Shown: piece after piece, positions 6,529 through 7,313 of the stretch
How positions within the stretch are numbered: the first letter of the stretch is position 1
Layout of the letters: every line of letters begins with the position of its first letter
From: Acidobacteriaceae bacterium
Lineage (GTDB): Bacteria > Acidobacteriota > Terriglobia > Terriglobales > Acidobacteriaceae
Reading direction: 5' to 3'
DNA length: 7,313 nucleotides
NCBI GenBank assembly: GCA_030044455.1
Contig: JASHVU010000323.1
Span: 1-7,313 of the forward strand
The notes under the pieces: generated by a model
Databases searched by the model: none
What the model saw: the letters and a program-made list of their open reading frames with translations, nothing else
Told to the model about the DNA's origin: nothing
Translations under genes and position numbers: made by a program

Positions 6529-7313
6529 ATGTTACGCGTTGGTCTTATCGGCTTCGGACTGGCCGGGCGCGTCTTTCACGCGCCTCTGATTTCGTCTGTC
6601 GAGGGGCTCGAGCTGGCCGCGGTTCTTGAGCGAGCTACTAACAAAGCGGCTGAGCGATATCCCCGCATTATTACTTACCGCTCACTCGACCAGATGCTGG
6701 CCGAGGGATCGCTCGATCTGTTCGTAGTAGCCACGCCGAATGCAAGCCACTTCGATCTTGCCCATCGCATTCTCAGCGCCGGCCGGCACGTGGTCGTCGA
6801 CAAGCCGATGGCAATCGCCACGGCTGAAATTGCCATACTTATCCGTCTGGCTGCCGAGAAAAACCTGCTCCTCGCGCCTTTTCATAACCGCCGCTGGGAC
6901 AGCGACTTCCAGACAATTCAGAAACTTCTGCATGAAGACGCATTGGGCCGTTTGGTCGAATTTGAATCGCGTTTTGACCGATGGCGGCCGACACTGCCCA
7001 CGGACCGCCTTTGGAAAGTGGACCCTTCGGCCGGAGGCGGTGCGCTGCTCGACCTGGGAAGCCATCTTGTCGACCAGGCTCTCGTGCTCTTCGGCAAACC
7101 TCTGGCGGTGAGCGCCGATATCCGCTCAGAGCGGGACCAGAGCATCGCCAACGACTCGTTCGAGATTCGCCTGCGGTATTCCGAATTTACGGTGAAGGTG
7201 GGCGGAAACAGCCTGACGCTGCCTCCATCGCTGCGCTTCCACCTGCGTGGGACCAGCGGCAACTACTGGAAGCATGGCCTCGATGCGCAGGAGGCGGCGC
7301 TGGCCAAGCTGAC
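6529..7313 (+). CDS. Gfo/Idh/MocA-family oxidoreductase, C-terminus cut by window edge
   Basis: This is a cytoplasmic NAD(P)-dependent dehydrogenase that probably acts on a sugar, inositol or related polyol; the substrate cannot be read from sequence. The 261 visible residues cover the Rossmann domain with GFGLAGRVFHAP (8-19), ATPNASH (68-74) and DKP (91-93, with the conserved Lys92). The start of the alpha/beta substrate domain follows, with NRRWD (120-124) and GGGALLDLGSHLVDQ (169-183), where Asp175 and His179 are the usual catalytic-site positions. NRRWD recalls the YdgJ-type subgroup. Full members have about 340-350 residues, so roughly 85 are missing. The start is 35 bases after the permease stop on the same strand, so co-transcription is plausible. 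A GGAG lies 12 bases before the ATG, partly inside a five-base-pair hairpin (6494-6498 with 6510-6514). DKP replaces the commoner EKP, a known tolerated variation. Confidence 0.9.
   Translation, partial: MLRVGLIGFGLAGRVFHAPLISSVEGLELAAVLERATNKAAERYPRIITYRSLDQMLAEGSLDLFVVATPNASHFDLAHRILSAGRHVVVDKPMAIATAEIAILIRLAAEKNLLLAPFHNRRWDSDFQTIQKLLHEDALGRLVEFESRFDRWRPTLPTDRLWKVDPSAGGGALLDLGSHLVDQALVLFGKPLAVSADIRSERDQSIANDSFEIRLRYSEFTVKVGGNSLTLPPSLRFHLRGTSGNYWKHGLDAQEAALAKL

Overview
The window most likely comes from a GC-rich soil-type bacterium. The style of the genes (ureide-degrading amidohydrolases, a stand-alone receiver, a duplicated-permease anion ABC transporter and a Gfo/Idh/MocA oxidoreductase) would fit Acidobacteriota. 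That placement is an impression from gene content and composition, not a proof. There is no rRNA, tRNA, CRISPR array, insertion sequence or phage gene.

The left half (1-2899, possibly to 3006) reads on the minus strand. In transcription order it holds a possible 36-residue leader ORF, a 123-residue single-domain response regulator, allantoinase (allB) and an allantoate amidohydrolase (allC). allC runs off the left edge, so its C-terminus is missing. allB and allC overlap by four bases (ATGA). The two enzymes form a consecutive ureide-degradation module: allantoin is opened to allantoate, and allantoate is hydrolysed to ureidoglycine, CO2 and ammonia. This suggests use of purines or allantoin as a nitrogen source.

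The stretch from 2900 to 3359 is a divergent control region with no convincing full-length gene. It contains the possible leader ORF, a short imperfect direct repeat, a CACGTG-centred near-palindrome and weak promoter-like hexamers.

The right half (3360-7313) reads on the plus strand. It holds an ABC-transporter ATPase of the nitrate/sulfonate/bicarbonate class with an extra C-terminal AAA-associated domain. This overlaps by four bases (GTGA) a 581-residue permease that is two permease domains fused in tandem. After 35 bases comes a Gfo/Idh/MocA-family oxidoreductase, cut by the right edge. No substrate-binding protein is present in the window, so the transporter's substrate cannot be read from it.

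The ureide enzymes are standard. The less ordinary parts are the orphan transporter with a fused ATPase regulatory domain and fused permease, its head-to-head placement with a purine-degradation operon, and the single receiver domain at the head of that operon. I see no clear evidence of an entirely new system.
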